Assembly: GCF_003946445.1 (NCBI RefSeq)
Contig: NZ_RHOF01000008.1
Location: 19,024 to 83,023 of the forward strand
Reading direction: 5' to 3'
Source: Loigolactobacillus jiayinensis
GTDB taxonomy: Bacteria > Bacillota > Bacilli > Lactobacillales > Lactobacillaceae
Length of the DNA stretch: 64,000 nt
This document shows positions 17,817 through 27,096 of the stretch, in pieces (the stretch's first letter is position 1; each line of letters opens with the position of its first letter). The position numbers were made by a program, and so were the translations under genes. The notes under the pieces were generated by a model. It saw nothing but the letters and a program-made list of their open reading frames with translations, ran no database searches and was not told the origin of the DNA.

Positions 17817-18485
17817 CTAGTTACTAATTTTCAGAACTTGATCTAGGGCTTCGCGTTGTGCGGTGATCCGATTGACAGCGGCACCTTTGTCGGCATAGCC
17901 TAGGGCGATACCGCTGATGATTTGTTCATTTTCTGGAATGGCTAAGTTTTGGCGTAGCATATTAGGGTATTTGACAAACTGATAGGCCGTCATTGAATCA
18001 ATGTGCCGATTCTGTGCTGCCAAAATCAGGGTTTGACCGAAAGCACCTAAGTCGTACAAGGACCAGCTAGAATAGCCGCTAGGTAAGGTCAGATAAACCA
18101 CGGCGGGGGCATTATATAACTTAGCTGCTGCCTGTTGCATCAGGTGAGGGCCATTTTGACCTAAGGTAGTTGTAATGCCAGCTGACCATTGCGACATATT
18201 AGCTTGGGCTTCTTGCGACCACTTTTCACGTGCGGTCACTGGCAAATCAGAATGACTAGGTTCAAGCTGGTCGTTAGAATCAGCGTTATCCAGTTTTGCT
18301 TGTGCTTGGCGAACCGTCTCAAGCGTTGCCCCTGTAGCAATGTAAATGTGTTCTGGTTGTGAATTGACCCATGATGGTGCTTGTTGGGCGGCAGTCACAA
18401 GTTCACGTAAATCCTGCTCACTGACGATTTGATCGGTAAAATATCTAACGGAGTGGCGCGCACTAATTGCTTTTTCTGTATCCAT
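17817..18485 (-). CDS. Nitroreductase family protein
   Basis: A 222-residue FMN-dependent nitroreductase. The N-terminal SARHSVRYF is the phosphate-binding Arg-x-Ser-x-Arg type motif, QQAPSWVNSQPEHIY is the FMN-contact region, and ISGIALGYAD is the C-terminal motif. Likely an NAD(P)H-dependent reducer of nitroaromatics or quinones, cytosolic. It is followed downstream by the shared terminator and preceded by its own leader; lysR at 18571-19455 lies just upstream on the same strand (85 nt away), so cotranscription is possible. Confidence 0.9.
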   Translation of the reverse strand: MDTEKAISARHSVRYFTDQIVSEQDLRELVTAAQQAPSWVNSQPEHIYIATGATLETVRQAQAKLDNADSNDQLEPSHSDLPVTAREKWSQEAQANMSQWSAGITTTLGQNGPHLMQQAAAKLYNAPAVVYLTLPSGYSSWSLYDLGAFGQTLILAAQNRHIDSMTAYQFVKYPNMLRQNLAIPENEQIISGIALGYADKGAAVNRITAQREALDQVLKISN

Positions 18486-18570
18486 AAAAGTCTTCTTTTC
18501 TATTTATAATTAATTATAACTATACGCCATTGGCAACCTGATTTCACGTACTTAGACTAACGCCAAGGGG

Positions 18571-19455
18571 CTACTTTTTGGTTTTTGGCCAGGCTTGGCT
18601 GACTTGCTCAATCAGTGGTAACACGCGCTGCTTTTGGCTTTTTAAATAGATTGCGTAAATGGGCATCTGGGCGCTAGCATCGCTTAGTGGGATGCAAACG
18701 CGGTTGTCGTCAATTCTGTTTTGTTTTAATAGTGTCGCGTCAAAACGGGCAAGATTGGTGCTGAAATACGGGAAATCAGAGTACTGGGTGATCTCAACCA
18801 GTGCCGCGAGCTGTTGCTGATAGAGAAATTTAGCCTTAGGAATCTCCTGCTGAATAATTGTGCGCCACGGACCAATTGCACTTAAAACTAGAAAGCTTAT
18901 ACCGCTAAGTTCCTTAAAGCTGATTGTCTTTTGGTTGCCTTGAAACATGAATTTATTCAGATTTACCGCCAGTTTTTCTGTGCCGACATATGTTGCTTCA
19001 ATTGTTTTAGTCGAAAGAGCTTGATTGGAAAATAATAAGGTGCCGGTACGATTAGTTAACCAGTCAGCGACGGATTTATTTTGTACAAAATCCCAATCAA
19101 GTTGTACTTTTTGCGGTAGGTTAGGGCGTAGGTGTTCCAATAACATTAGTGGTCCTGGTAGTTGTGCGCCAATTTTTAGGGTAGTTTGATTTTGGTCGAA
19201 ATTACGAATCTGTTTGATTAATTGTTGATTAGCTTGCAGTAATTTAGCGGCTTCACTTGCGGCCAATTCACCGGTTTTAGTTAGGCTGATTCGATTTGGT
19301 TCGCGCTTAAATAGCTGCACTTGAAGGTCAGCTTCTAGCTTTTGCATCCCGCGAGTCACCGTTGGTTGGGTGACGTTCAGTAGCGCAGCGGTTTTGGCCA
19401 GCGTACCATTTTGCGCAAAGGTGACAAGTTCTTCTAATAAGTAGTTATCTAGCAT
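18571..19455 (-). CDS. LysR family transcriptional regulator
   Basis: About 294 residues from the preferred ATG at 19455 (GGAAG lies 8 nt upstream); an upstream extension to 19494 is open but lacks a ribosome site. HTH: LLEELVTFAQNGTLAKTAAL, TQPTVTRGMQKLEADLQV, LFKREPNRISLTKTGELAA. The effector domain is shorter and more diverged than usual. It is divergent from an aldo-keto reductase gene with a palindrome in between, so it probably controls that gene and perhaps the nitroreductase downstream. Confidence 0.88.
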   Translation of the reverse strand: MLDNYLLEELVTFAQNGTLAKTAALLNVTQPTVTRGMQKLEADLQVQLFKREPNRISLTKTGELAASEAAKLLQANQQLIKQIRNFDQNQTTLKIGAQLPGPLMLLEHLRPNLPQKVQLDWDFVQNKSVADWLTNRTGTLLFSNQALSTKTIEATYVGTEKLAVNLNKFMFQGNQKTISFKELSGISFLVLSAIGPWRTIIQQEIPKAKFLYQQQLAALVEITQYSDFPYFSTNLARFDATLLKQNRIDDNRVCIPLSDASAQMPIYAIYLKSQKQRVLPLIEQVSQAWPKTKK

Positions 19456-19468
19456 TAGGGTCACTTCC

Positions 19469-19489
19469 AGTATACGTTTACTGTATACT
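19469..19489. promoter_or_regulatory. Palindromic candidate LysR operator
   Basis: AGTATAC and GTATACT flank a 7-nt spacer (GTTTACT), a T-N11-A style site, 13 bp upstream of the lysR start and between divergent genes. Confidence 0.5.
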
Positions 19490-19567
19490 AGCATGATTAA
19501 CTAGTAATTTTCAACTAGGGCTTGGCGCGGTAGACTTAGATCATCAACTCAGGAGAGGATGTTTTAT

Positions 19568-20440
19568 ATGACCAATGTACCAACAATTAAATTAAATAAT
19601 GGTGTTACCATGCCGCAACTAGGTTTTGGTGTCTTTCAGGTACCAGACCTAAACCAAGCCGAGGCGGCTGTTACGACAGCTTTACAAACTGGTTATCGCT
19701 TATTGGATACGGCAGCGGCTTATCAAAATGAAGCGGCAGTGGGGCAAGCAATCAGTAAAAGTGATGTAAAGCGCGAAGACATTTTTGTGACCTCTAAATT
19801 ATGGGTATCTGATTTTACTTATGAACGTGCGCAAAATGGCATCGATGCTTCATTGCAACGCTTAGGCCTAGATTACATGGATCTGTACTTGTTGCATCAA
19901 CCTTACGGCGATGTTATGGGGGCTTGGCGGGCATTAGAAGAAGCTTACAAAGCTGGTAAAATTCGTGCCATCGGTGTCTCTAACTTTTATGCTGACCAAC
20001 TTAAAAATTTAGAATTAACGATGGCGGTTAAGCCGGTTATCAACCAAATCGAAGTTAATCCGTGGTACCAACAAACCGCAGAAGTTAAGTTTAACCAAGG
20101 TGAGTCCGTTCAGGTTGAAGCGTGGGCGCCATTTGCTGAAGGTAAGCATGGTATTTTTACAAATGATACAATTACCCAGATTGGTCAAAAATATGGTAAA
20201 ACCACTGGTCAAGTGATTTTGCGCTGGTTACTGCAACGGGGCATCACGGTCATCCCTAAATCTGTGCATCAGCAACGAATGGCTGAAAATTTTGATGTGT
20301 TTGATTTTGAATTAAGTGCCGCTGATATGGCAACGATGGCTGGCTTAGATAAAGGTGAAAGCCAATTCTTTGATCATCGCGATCCAGTGACCATCGAGCA
20401 GATTTTTGGCTCTAGTTTACAACAATTACACCGCGGTTAA
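19568..20440 (+). CDS. Aldo/keto reductase
   Basis: A 290-residue AKR (AKR5-like 2,5-diketogluconate reductase group) with the catalytic tetrad visible: Asp in LLDTAAAYQNE, Tyr in the same motif, Lys in FVTSKLW, His in YLLHQPYGD. The NADPH-binding C-terminus includes IPKSVHQQRMAEN. ATG 19568 is chosen because AGGAGAGG abuts ATG 19559 but lies 9 nt before 19568. Cytosolic NADPH-dependent carbonyl reductase. A paralogue follows 59 nt downstream. Substrate unknown. Confidence 0.92.
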   Translation: MTNVPTIKLNNGVTMPQLGFGVFQVPDLNQAEAAVTTALQTGYRLLDTAAAYQNEAAVGQAISKSDVKREDIFVTSKLWVSDFTYERAQNGIDASLQRLGLDYMDLYLLHQPYGDVMGAWRALEEAYKAGKIRAIGVSNFYADQLKNLELTMAVKPVINQIEVNPWYQQTAEVKFNQGESVQVEAWAPFAEGKHGIFTNDTITQIGQKYGKTTGQVILRWLLQRGITVIPKSVHQQRMAENFDVFDFELSAADMATMAGLDKGESQFFDHRDPVTIEQIFGSSLQQLHRG

Positions 20441-20499
20441 ATAACATTAGGCCGCGCGACTGTTAGTCAGCTATGTTATTTAAATAGGAGGAAGTCACA

Positions 20500-21366
20500 A
20501 TGGTAAATACACCAACGATTAAATTAAATGATGGTAATGAAATTCCGGCGATTGGTTTTGGCACCTTTCAAATTCCTAACGATGGGTCAACCTATAAAGC
20601 AGTTAGTGCCGCTTTAGCAGCTGGTTATCGGCATATTGATACAGCAGTGGCTTATTTTAATGAAGCCGAAGTGGGTCAGGCGATTAAGGATAGCGGCATC
20701 CCGCGCGCGGATATCTGGGTGACCAGCAAATTATGGTTACAAGATTTTGGTTACGAACCAGCTAAAAAAGCCATCGACCTTTCGTTAGCCAAACTTGGGC
20801 TAACCTATCTGGATCTTTATCTGATTCATCAGCCTTATGGGGATGTTCCTGGTGCTTGGCGGGCAATGGAAGAAGCGCAGCAAGCCGGCAAGATCAGATC
20901 GATTGGCGTTTCGAATATGAGTCCCAAAATTTGGCGGCAATTTGTGCCCCAATTTACAACTGTACCAGCGGTCAATCAGGTGGAATTCAATCCCTATGCG
21001 CAGCAGCAGGAGTTGCGCCAGCTATTAGCTGCCGCGGACGTTAAGTTAGAGGCGTGGGCACCACTAGGTCAAGGAAACCAACAATTACTCAATGAACCAG
21101 TGATCACCCAGTTAGCCGCAAAATACAATAAGGACGCTGGGCAAATTATCTTACGCTTTGAGCATCAGGAGGGCATCATCGTTTTTCCTAAGTCAGTTCA
21201 CGCAGCGCGAATCCAAAGTAACTTAGCTATTTTTGATTTTGAATTAACGGCTAACGAAATGGCGCAGTTGCGGTCATTAGATACGGGCAAAACGCAGCAT
21301 GATCCTGATGCACCCGGCTTGCAAGCCAGGTTGTTGTCGGCGTTTGATGTGCATGCCAACGACTAA
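20500..21366 (+). CDS. Aldo/keto reductase, second copy
   Basis: A 288-residue AKR with Asp/Tyr in HIDTAVAYFNE, Lys in WVTSKLW, His in YLIHQPYGD and the cofactor motif FPKSVHAARI. It is clearly paralogous to the preceding gene (shared PYGDVxGAWRAxEEA block) but diverged, so an old tandem duplication. AGGAGG ribosome site. Probably cotranscribed with its neighbour. Confidence 0.92.
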   Translation: MVNTPTIKLNDGNEIPAIGFGTFQIPNDGSTYKAVSAALAAGYRHIDTAVAYFNEAEVGQAIKDSGIPRADIWVTSKLWLQDFGYEPAKKAIDLSLAKLGLTYLDLYLIHQPYGDVPGAWRAMEEAQQAGKIRSIGVSNMSPKIWRQFVPQFTTVPAVNQVEFNPYAQQQELRQLLAAADVKLEAWAPLGQGNQQLLNEPVITQLAAKYNKDAGQIILRFEHQEGIIVFPKSVHAARIQSNLAIFDFELTANEMAQLRSLDTGKTQHDPDAPGLQARLLSAFDVHAND

Positions 21367-21410
21367 ACTAATGAAGTCACTTTGAAATACGTAGCTAAAA
21401 ATAATAGTAG

Positions 21411-21481
21411 CACGAACAACCCTTTGTACAGTTGAATCAAACGATTCAATGATACAGATAGGAGCTGGTTCGTGTTTTTTT
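21411..21481 (+). terminator. Terminator after the tandem aldo/keto reductases
   Basis: Outer arms CACGAAC and GTTCGTG enclose an inner TTGAATC/GATTCAA hairpin; seven T follow. Confidence 0.75.
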
Positions 21482-21516
21482 GTGCAGCCAGCAACTAAAC
21501 AACTTTACTTTTGCCA

Positions 21517-21540
21517 ATATAGTTAGTAAACTAACTATAT
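21517..21540. promoter_or_regulatory. Perfect palindromic MarR operator
   Basis: ATATAGTTAG, spacer TAAA, then the exact reverse complement of the arm, 16 bp before the MarR ATG. The AGTTAG/CTAACT half-sites equal those before the MarR gene at 1676. Confidence 0.65.
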
Positions 21541-21556
21541 CTAAAGGAGGGGTTTT

Positions 21557-21982
21557 ATGGCTAATACTGGTTACTTATTAATGAGTATTTCAAAGAAATT
21601 AAAATATAACTTAAATCATGCGCTCACTGACTTAAACATTACATTGCAGCAATGGTCAGTGCTGCAGCAGTTAGCGCATTTCAGTCAAACGGCCAATCAG
21701 GTGACCGCTAATGATTTAGCCACGATCCTTGATATGGATAAACCGACAATCTCAGCAATTATTAAACGATTGACAGCTAAAAATTTTATTTATAAAACCA
21801 AAAACAGCCATGATAGTCGCGCGTTTGATGTATTTTTAAGCCCAGCCGGCACCGACATCTGTGCCCGAGCGATGGTAATCAGTGATGCAGTTTTAAATCA
21901 ATTTATGGCGCAGCTTTCCATAACGGAGAAAGATAGCTTGAATCAGATATTACAAAAACTTGATCGGGAGGATTTACAATAA
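21557..21982 (+). CDS. MarR family transcriptional regulator
   Basis: A 141-residue MarR protein: HTH around NDLATILDMDKPTISAIIKR and the wing KTKNSHDSRAFDVFLSPAG (DSR in place of the usual DKR). AAAGGAGGGG precedes the ATG. The stop overlaps the next start as TAATG, so translation with the NmrA-like gene is coupled. Likely an autorepressor acting at the palindrome in front of it. Confidence 0.92.
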   Translation: MANTGYLLMSISKKLKYNLNHALTDLNITLQQWSVLQQLAHFSQTANQVTANDLATILDMDKPTISAIIKRLTAKNFIYKTKNSHDSRAFDVFLSPAGTDICARAMVISDAVLNQFMAQLSITEKDSLNQILQKLDREDLQ

Positions 21983-22860
21983 TGGAGAAAATATTAGTGC
22001 TTGGCGGTACCGGCAATATTGGGTTTCCCTTAATTACCGAGCTGGCCAAAAGCGACAATGTGACAATTATTGCCGGCGTTCACCAGCCAACAACTGAGGC
22101 GGCCAAGTTTCAGGACTTTAAAAATGTTACCGTTAGTAAATTTGATTTCTTAGATGCTGGCACTTTTGCTGGTGTTTTAGCCGGCGTTGATCGTGTTTTT
22201 TTCGTGCGGCCACCACAATTAGCTAAGCCTAAGGTAGATATGTTTCCTTTTTTGGATCAGGTTAAAGCTAGTCAGGTTAAGCACATCGTTTTTGTGTCGT
22301 TAATTGGCGTTGAAAAAAATCCGATGACCCCGCATCATAAAATCGAGCAGCAAATTCTTAAATTAGGCATTCCGCACACATTTATCCGGCCTAGCTTCTT
22401 TATGCAGAATTTAAATACGACGCACTTAGTTGATATTCGGGATCATCACACGTTATTTGTTCCTGCAGGTCATTCGAAAACCAGCTTCATTGATACAAGA
22501 GACATTGGGGCAGTGGCGGCTAAATGTCTACTATCGACTGAGTATATTAATACTGAATTAGAAATTACCGGTGAAAAAGCGTTAACCTATACTGAAATTG
22601 CTGGTATAATGTCTAAAATTCTTGGGACGGCTATTGATTATAGTCAGCCAAGCTTGCTGCGTTTTCGTAAGACCATGCTCAAACGTGGTCTGAAAAAAGA
22701 GTACGTTAATGTTATGGTGATGCTGTATCTAATTACGCAGCTAGGTAACGCCAACAAAACAACGACCACGCTGGAACAAGTGTTGGGTCGGCCGGCAACT
22801 TCATTTGAACAATATGTCACTGACTATAAAGCTGTTTTTACTGGCCAGACACGAATTTGA
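21982..22860 (+). CDS. NmrA-like NAD(P)-binding protein
   Basis: A 292-residue atypical SDR with N-terminal GGTGNIG (residues 8-14), then VFVSLIGVEKNP, FIRPSFFMQNL and SFIDTRDIGAVAA, the layout of NmrA/QorB-type NAD(P)H:quinone oxidoreductases or redox sensors. It lacks the YxxxK of typical SDRs. It is translationally coupled to the MarR gene, so it is probably the main target of that regulator. Likely a quinone reductase in stress response. Confidence 0.88.
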   Translation: MEKILVLGGTGNIGFPLITELAKSDNVTIIAGVHQPTTEAAKFQDFKNVTVSKFDFLDAGTFAGVLAGVDRVFFVRPPQLAKPKVDMFPFLDQVKASQVKHIVFVSLIGVEKNPMTPHHKIEQQILKLGIPHTFIRPSFFMQNLNTTHLVDIRDHHTLFVPAGHSKTSFIDTRDIGAVAAKCLLSTEYINTELEITGEKALTYTEIAGIMSKILGTAIDYSQPSLLRFRKTMLKRGLKKEYVNVMVMLYLITQLGNANKTTTTLEQVLGRPATSFEQYVTDYKAVFTGQTRI

Positions 22861-22883
22861 TTTTGCCAAGGCTTAAGCTAAAT

Positions 22884-22908
22884 AATATTGAAAATCAATA
22901 TTTTTTTA
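22884..22908 (+). terminator. AT-rich hairpin downstream of the NmrA-like gene
   Basis: AATATTGA and TCAATATT flank AA and are followed by T6. It may terminate the MarR operon; as a palindrome it could also be an operator for the next operon. Confidence 0.5.
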
Positions 22909-22967
22909 TTGATAAACGATAAAAAGACTGATAAAATAAAGTCATCTTAATTATGGGGTGACTGCTA

Positions 22968-23447
22968 ATGAAACGCGAAACACGTTTTCTGAAATTTGTG
23001 ATTTATTTAATGGCTTTATTTGCTTTAGGACTTTGTATTGCGATTTTACCGCTCGCTTTTAGTGCCATCACCGCACAGCGCTGGGCGATCAAATTAATGT
23101 ACACGGCGACTTTTATCGGTTTATACGCCAGTGCCGCAGCGTTTTTCGTTGCATTACGGCAAGGCTTGCTACTGCTGCGCTACATTGACAACGACTGTGC
23201 TTTTTCTGAATTATCGATCACGGCATTGCGTAAAATCAAGGTCAGTGCAACGGTGCTTAGTGGCTTGTATTTTATCGGCTTACCGTTGGCTTATGTGGTT
23301 GCGCAGGAACAGGACGCCCCCGGCATTATTGTGATTTGCTTCATGTTTGCCGTTGCGGCCAGCACGATTGCCGTTTTCGCCGCTGTTTTGCAAAAATTAT
23401 TGACCCACGCCATCGCGTTGCAACGCGAAAATGACTTAACGGTCTGA
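22968..23447 (+). CDS. DUF2975 membrane protein
   Basis: A 159-residue protein with four predicted membrane segments (about 9-31, 48-66, 92-111, 122-146) and the DUF2975 pattern (LRKIKVSATVLSGLYFIGLP). It is followed by a small XRE regulator after 9 nt, the same arrangement as Bacillus YoaS/YozG-type pairs. Function unknown; possibly a membrane-linked sensor of the regulator. Confidence 0.85.
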   Translation: MKRETRFLKFVIYLMALFALGLCIAILPLAFSAITAQRWAIKLMYTATFIGLYASAAAFFVALRQGLLLLRYIDNDCAFSELSITALRKIKVSATVLSGLYFIGLPLAYVVAQEQDAPGIIVICFMFAVAASTIAVFAAVLQKLLTHAIALQRENDLTV

Positions 23448-23456
23448 GGTGCGCCT

Positions 23457-23666
23457 ATGGGAATAGTAATTAATTTAGATGTTATGTTAGCTAAACGTAA
23501 AATGAGCGTGACCGAATTATCGCAACGCGTGGGCATCACCATGGCCAATCTTTCTATTTTGAAAAACGGCAAGGCTAAGGCCATTCGTTTTTCAACGCTA
23601 GAAGCGATTTGTGCGGCTTTAGAGTGCCAACCAGGTGATATTTTGGAATACCGTGGGCCTAAGTGA
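23457..23666 (+). CDS. Small XRE/Cro-type regulator (YozG-like)
   Basis: A 69-residue HTH protein: VMLAKRKMSVTELSQRVG, ITMANLSILKNGKAKAIRF and LEAICAALECQPGDILEY, which is the whole HTH_3/HTH_26 fold and nothing else. It follows the DUF2975 gene. Likely autoregulates the pair. Confidence 0.9.
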   Translation: MGIVINLDVMLAKRKMSVTELSQRVGITMANLSILKNGKAKAIRFSTLEAICAALECQPGDILEYRGPK

Positions 23667-23808
23667 AAATGAGCTAAATTAAAGTGGCGACTATTTTTTG
23701 GCCAAGTTGCAATTGTGAGTGGTTCAAGAGCGAGTCTGACTTTTAGGGCAATAGATTATATTTGATAATTTGGGTATTTTTACGATTAAGCAAGTGGTAA
23801 AATTATTT

Positions 23809-23822
23809 TGTAAGCGCTAAAT
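23809..23822. promoter_or_regulatory. cre-like site
   Basis: TGTAAGCGCTAAAT matches the CcpA cre consensus except at the last two bases. It lies about 100 bp upstream of the lipoprotein gene. A weak call. Confidence 0.25.
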
Positions 23823-23924
23823 AAAAGTGTTGCTTCAACAAATTAATGGCGGATAAGCGCGTAGACTTGATCAACTTTACTAGTATCGGATCAGGGCTAT
23901 TTTTTTAAGGTGGGGGGCCTAGGG

Positions 23925-24545
23925 ATGCACATGAAAAATTTGCAACTAGCAACGGTATTACTTGCTGGGGCACTGGTTTTGACTGGGTGTAACAATCAAA
24001 GTAAATCAAATACTGCAGCTACTAGTCAGACAACAAGTGACCATTCAGTCAGTAGACAAAGTAGCTCTAGTCAGGTAATTAAGCAAAGTAGTGAAGCTAA
24101 GCAATCAATGAGTTCGAAAGAATCCGCGCCAACAGCGCTTTGGGACAGTCATAAAGATACGCAATTAAAAACATTTATCGATCAATGGGCACCAACCATG
24201 GATCAAACATATACCGAATATGACGGGCAGACGCCATTGAAAACTTCAACCGGCACCGTCTATCCCACTGATTTAGCGCAAGCAACGGTGGCTGGGGCAA
24301 CGGGCGTGCTTGGCTGGAGTGAAAATGGTTTGGGTAGCTATACTTATAATGTGGTGGCAATCTACAATTATGATGGGACGCACCCGCCATTACCCAATCA
24401 TATTACCTATTTATTTGCTTTTCACAATGGCCAACCTATTGTATTAGTCGATCAAAGCCGTGATGGAGCACCGATTTTAACGGAAACGAAGAATGCGCAA
24501 GTACAAGCAAACTTTACGCAAATCGCCAGTAGCACTAGCAACTAA
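23925..24545 (+). CDS. Putative lipoprotein
   Basis: About 206 residues. A lipoprotein signal peptide is evident: MKNLQLATVLLAGALVLTGC with the lipobox LTGC. A Ser/Thr/Gln linker (about 27-70) precedes a C-terminal domain of about 135 residues (LKTFIDQWAPTMDQTYTEYD, TVYPTDLAQATVAG) that looks like the DUF4767 type seen in lactobacilli. Starts are possible at 23910 (GTG), 23925 and 23931; the G-rich ribosome site favours 23925. Attached to the outer face of the membrane. Function unknown. Confidence 0.82.
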   Translation: MHMKNLQLATVLLAGALVLTGCNNQSKSNTAATSQTTSDHSVSRQSSSSQVIKQSSEAKQSMSSKESAPTALWDSHKDTQLKTFIDQWAPTMDQTYTEYDGQTPLKTSTGTVYPTDLAQATVAGATGVLGWSENGLGSYTYNVVAIYNYDGTHPPLPNHITYLFAFHNGQPIVLVDQSRDGAPILTETKNAQVQANFTQIASSTSN

Positions 24546-24707
24546 TGAGTTGATCATTTAAGTTGACGTTCCGTGGCCGTCAACGGCGGTTCGCACCACG
24601 TTTAATTTGCTCTGGAATCAGTAGTATAGTGATCTTAAAATGGTTAAGCGCTGCTATTATAGGGGAAGGTGGCAGTCGCCCAACCCCAGTAAAAAGAAGG
24701 TGACCAG

Positions 24708-25064
24708 ATGATCACACGTGAAAAAATCATTGCCTATCTGGCAGAAACTTATGCGGTGCAACCTGAATATCCGTTTAAAAAATTTCCCAATTATTGCGTG
24801 TTCAAACATCAGCGCAATCACAAGTGGTTCGCCTTAATGATGTCAATTCCGCAGAATAAACTTTATGGCACTGATTCGACTGAAATTGAGGTCATTGATG
24901 TTAAAATCAATCCAGAACTGGGTGATATTTTAAAAACCAGCCCAGCCTATTATCCGGCTTATCACATGAATAAAGAACATTGGCTTACCGTTGATCTTGC
25001 AGCGTTGACTGATTTTAAGCCATTAAGTGACTTGATTGCTGACAGTTATCAATTAACCCAATAA
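24708..25064 (+). CDS. MmcQ/YjbR family protein
   Basis: A 118-residue protein of the YjbR fold: YPFKKFPNYCVFKHQRNHKWFALMM, IDVKINPELG and SPAYYPAYHMNKEHWLTVDL are the standard family blocks. These small proteins have a CyaY-like fold and are suggested to bind DNA; the role is unclear. Single-gene unit with an AGAAGGTG ribosome site. Confidence 0.9.
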   Translation: MITREKIIAYLAETYAVQPEYPFKKFPNYCVFKHQRNHKWFALMMSIPQNKLYGTDSTEIEVIDVKINPELGDILKTSPAYYPAYHMNKEHWLTVDLAALTDFKPLSDLIADSYQLTQ

Positions 25065-25151
25065 ATACAGTGCAAAGCGGTTTTTAGTGGGATAAACGCC
25101 TATAATATAGACGTAAATTTGTCTACAGACTAATTTAAATGGGGTATTAAT

Positions 25152-26159
25152 ATGCAATATGCAAACTTAGGACAAACGGATATTAAGGTTTCGAAAATTT
25201 GTATCGGCGCGATGAGTTTTGGTCAGCCAGGGACAATGCACGATTGGAGCTTAGATTATCCAGCTAGTGAAAAAATCATCCAGCACGCTTTGAGCTTAGG
25301 CATTAATTTTTTTGATACAGCTAACACTTATTCGGCTGGGACTAGCGAGGAATATTTAGGGCGGGCGTTGAAAAACAATCAGGTGCCGCGGGAGCAAGTG
25401 GTGCTGGCGTCCAAAGTCTATTTCAATCCAGGGCGGTTATCGAAGACAGCGATTCAGCGGGAAATTAATGGTTCCTTGAAACGACTGGGTACCGACTATT
25501 TGGATCTGTACATTATTCATCGCTTTGATTATGACACGCCAATCGAAGAAACGATGGCAGCGCTAAATGAGTTAGTCAAAGCGGGCAAGGTGCGGGCAAT
25601 TGGCGCCTCGGCAATGTATGGTTATCAGTTTGCCAATATGCAGCAAGTGGCTAAAGATCATGGTTGGGCGCAATTTCAGACGATGGAAAACCACTATAAT
25701 TTGTTGTACCGTGAGGATGAGCGCGAATTAATCCCTATTTGTCAGCAAATGGGGGTGTCCTTGATGCCATATAGTCCATTGGCGGCAGGACATTTAAGTC
25801 ATCGCCAATGGCAAGTGAATACGTTGCGTAGCCAAACTGATCGTGTCGCCATGGGTAAATATGATCGGGCGGAAACTGAGGATCTGCGAATCGTTGAGCG
25901 GGTCTATCAATTGGCTAAACAGCACAACGTTTCGATGACGCAAATTGCTTTAGCGTGGCAGTGGGCTAAGGGAGTAACGGCGCCAATTGTCGGTTCAACT
26001 AAGGCGGCTCATTTGGATGAGGCTGTAGCGGCGCTAGCGGTACAACTCACGCCGGCTGATATGCAGATGTTGGAAGAATTGTATGTGCCGCATGGAATTG
26101 TTGGCGCCATCGCGCAAAATCCGCCGCAGGGAACGGTGTTGCTGGATGAAAAGAAGTAA
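25152..26159 (+). CDS. Aldo/keto reductase (AKR, YhdN/IolS-like)
   Basis: A 335-residue AKR of the longer potassium-channel-beta / general stress type. Asp and Tyr are in FFDTANTYSAGTSEEYLG, Lys in VLASKVYF, His in LYIIHRFDYDTP. Cofactor motif: APIVGSTKAAHLDEA. Cytosolic NADPH reductase of aldehydes. It is followed after 32 nt by a nitroreductase on the same strand, so the two probably form an operon with the terminator at 26720. Confidence 0.92.
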   Translation: MQYANLGQTDIKVSKICIGAMSFGQPGTMHDWSLDYPASEKIIQHALSLGINFFDTANTYSAGTSEEYLGRALKNNQVPREQVVLASKVYFNPGRLSKTAIQREINGSLKRLGTDYLDLYIIHRFDYDTPIEETMAALNELVKAGKVRAIGASAMYGYQFANMQQVAKDHGWAQFQTMENHYNLLYREDERELIPICQQMGVSLMPYSPLAAGHLSHRQWQVNTLRSQTDRVAMGKYDRAETEDLRIVERVYQLAKQHNVSMTQIALAWQWAKGVTAPIVGSTKAAHLDEAVAALAVQLTPADMQMLEELYVPHGIVGAIAQNPPQGTVLLDEKK

Positions 26160-26191
26160 TTGAGTGAACTAAAGACTAGGGAGATCTTATC

Positions 26192-26704
26192 ATGCAAACA
26201 TTTGATGCCATAATTAAACGCAAAGGGATACGTAGTTTCAACGCTAAACAAATTAGCAACGAGCAGGAGAAAAAATTGATTCACGCGGCGAATGCGGCGC
26301 CAATCAGTGGCGGCGGTTTCCGCGATTCAGCACGACAGATAACCTTTGTTCAAAAGCCGGAATTGTTGCAGCAAATTTCTAAGCTAGCGGGTGACGATGG
26401 TGATCCGCTGTATGGTGCACCAACGCTGATTATTCTCTCAGCACCGGAAAATTCTTTTCACGCTGAACAGATTGATATCGGCTTGATGGCGCAATCAATT
26501 TTGTTGGCGGCCACGGATCTAGGCTTAGATACGATTTTGATCACTGGCATTATAGCGGGGTTAAAGGCTGACGCAAAATTGCTAGCCGCGCTTAATTTAC
26601 CGCAGGACTATCAGCCATTTGTCGGCATTGTAATTGGCTATACTGACGACACAACGGTAAAAACACGTGCTTACCGGGATGATAATGTTAACTATATCCG
26701 CTAA
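26192..26704 (+). CDS. Small nitroreductase family protein
   Basis: 170 residues, short for the family. The FMN-binding start is KRKGIRSFNAKQIS, followed by LIHAANAAPISGGGFRDS, LYGAPTLIILSAP and FVGIVIGYTDD. All core elements are present, so it is probably a compact intact enzyme. Likely reduces nitro compounds or quinones. It lies in the second half of the redox island. Confidence 0.88.
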   Translation: MQTFDAIIKRKGIRSFNAKQISNEQEKKLIHAANAAPISGGGFRDSARQITFVQKPELLQQISKLAGDDGDPLYGAPTLIILSAPENSFHAEQIDIGLMAQSILLAATDLGLDTILITGIIAGLKADAKLLAALNLPQDYQPFVGIVIGYTDDTTVKTRAYRDDNVNYIR

Positions 26705-26719
26705 ATTGAATATTAAACT

Positions 26720-26763
26720 GGAGGCTATGGCATAAGGAAAATTATGTCGGCGCCTCCTTTTTG
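26720..26763 (+). terminator. Terminator after the nitroreductase
   Basis: GGAGGC pairs with GCCTCC, with an internal TGGCATAA/TTATGTCG extension, followed by T5. Confidence 0.8.
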
Positions 26764-27096
26764 TTGCCGTGCGAACTTACGCAAGTATTAGGTCACAAAC
26801 GAGCGGGAGTTATCGGTAACCCTTAGTTGCCAGCCGATAAAGTTGCGCGGTATTGTAATAGTGAATTCAAATAAGTACAAATTTTATCTAGAAATAAGCA
26901 TTCAAATTGAAATAAATGCTATTTTTAATGGTACTTTAATAATGGTATAATAGCTAAGATTGTTCTTATTGGTTTCGATTTTGATAGTTTTAGCGCTTGA
27001 TCCTTGTTACATATAAAGTGGTGGGATACTAAAGAAAAGTTGTTATTTTTGCGTACGGCTTGATAAAGGATGTGCGCTACATAGCTGGAGGCAGAA
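26764..27096 (+). promoter_or_regulatory. Leader/promoter region of the permease gene
   Basis: A 333-nt spacer. TATAAT at 26945-26950 (in GGTATAATAG) is the clearest -10 candidate. No ORF or riboswitch was recognised in it. Confidence 0.35.
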
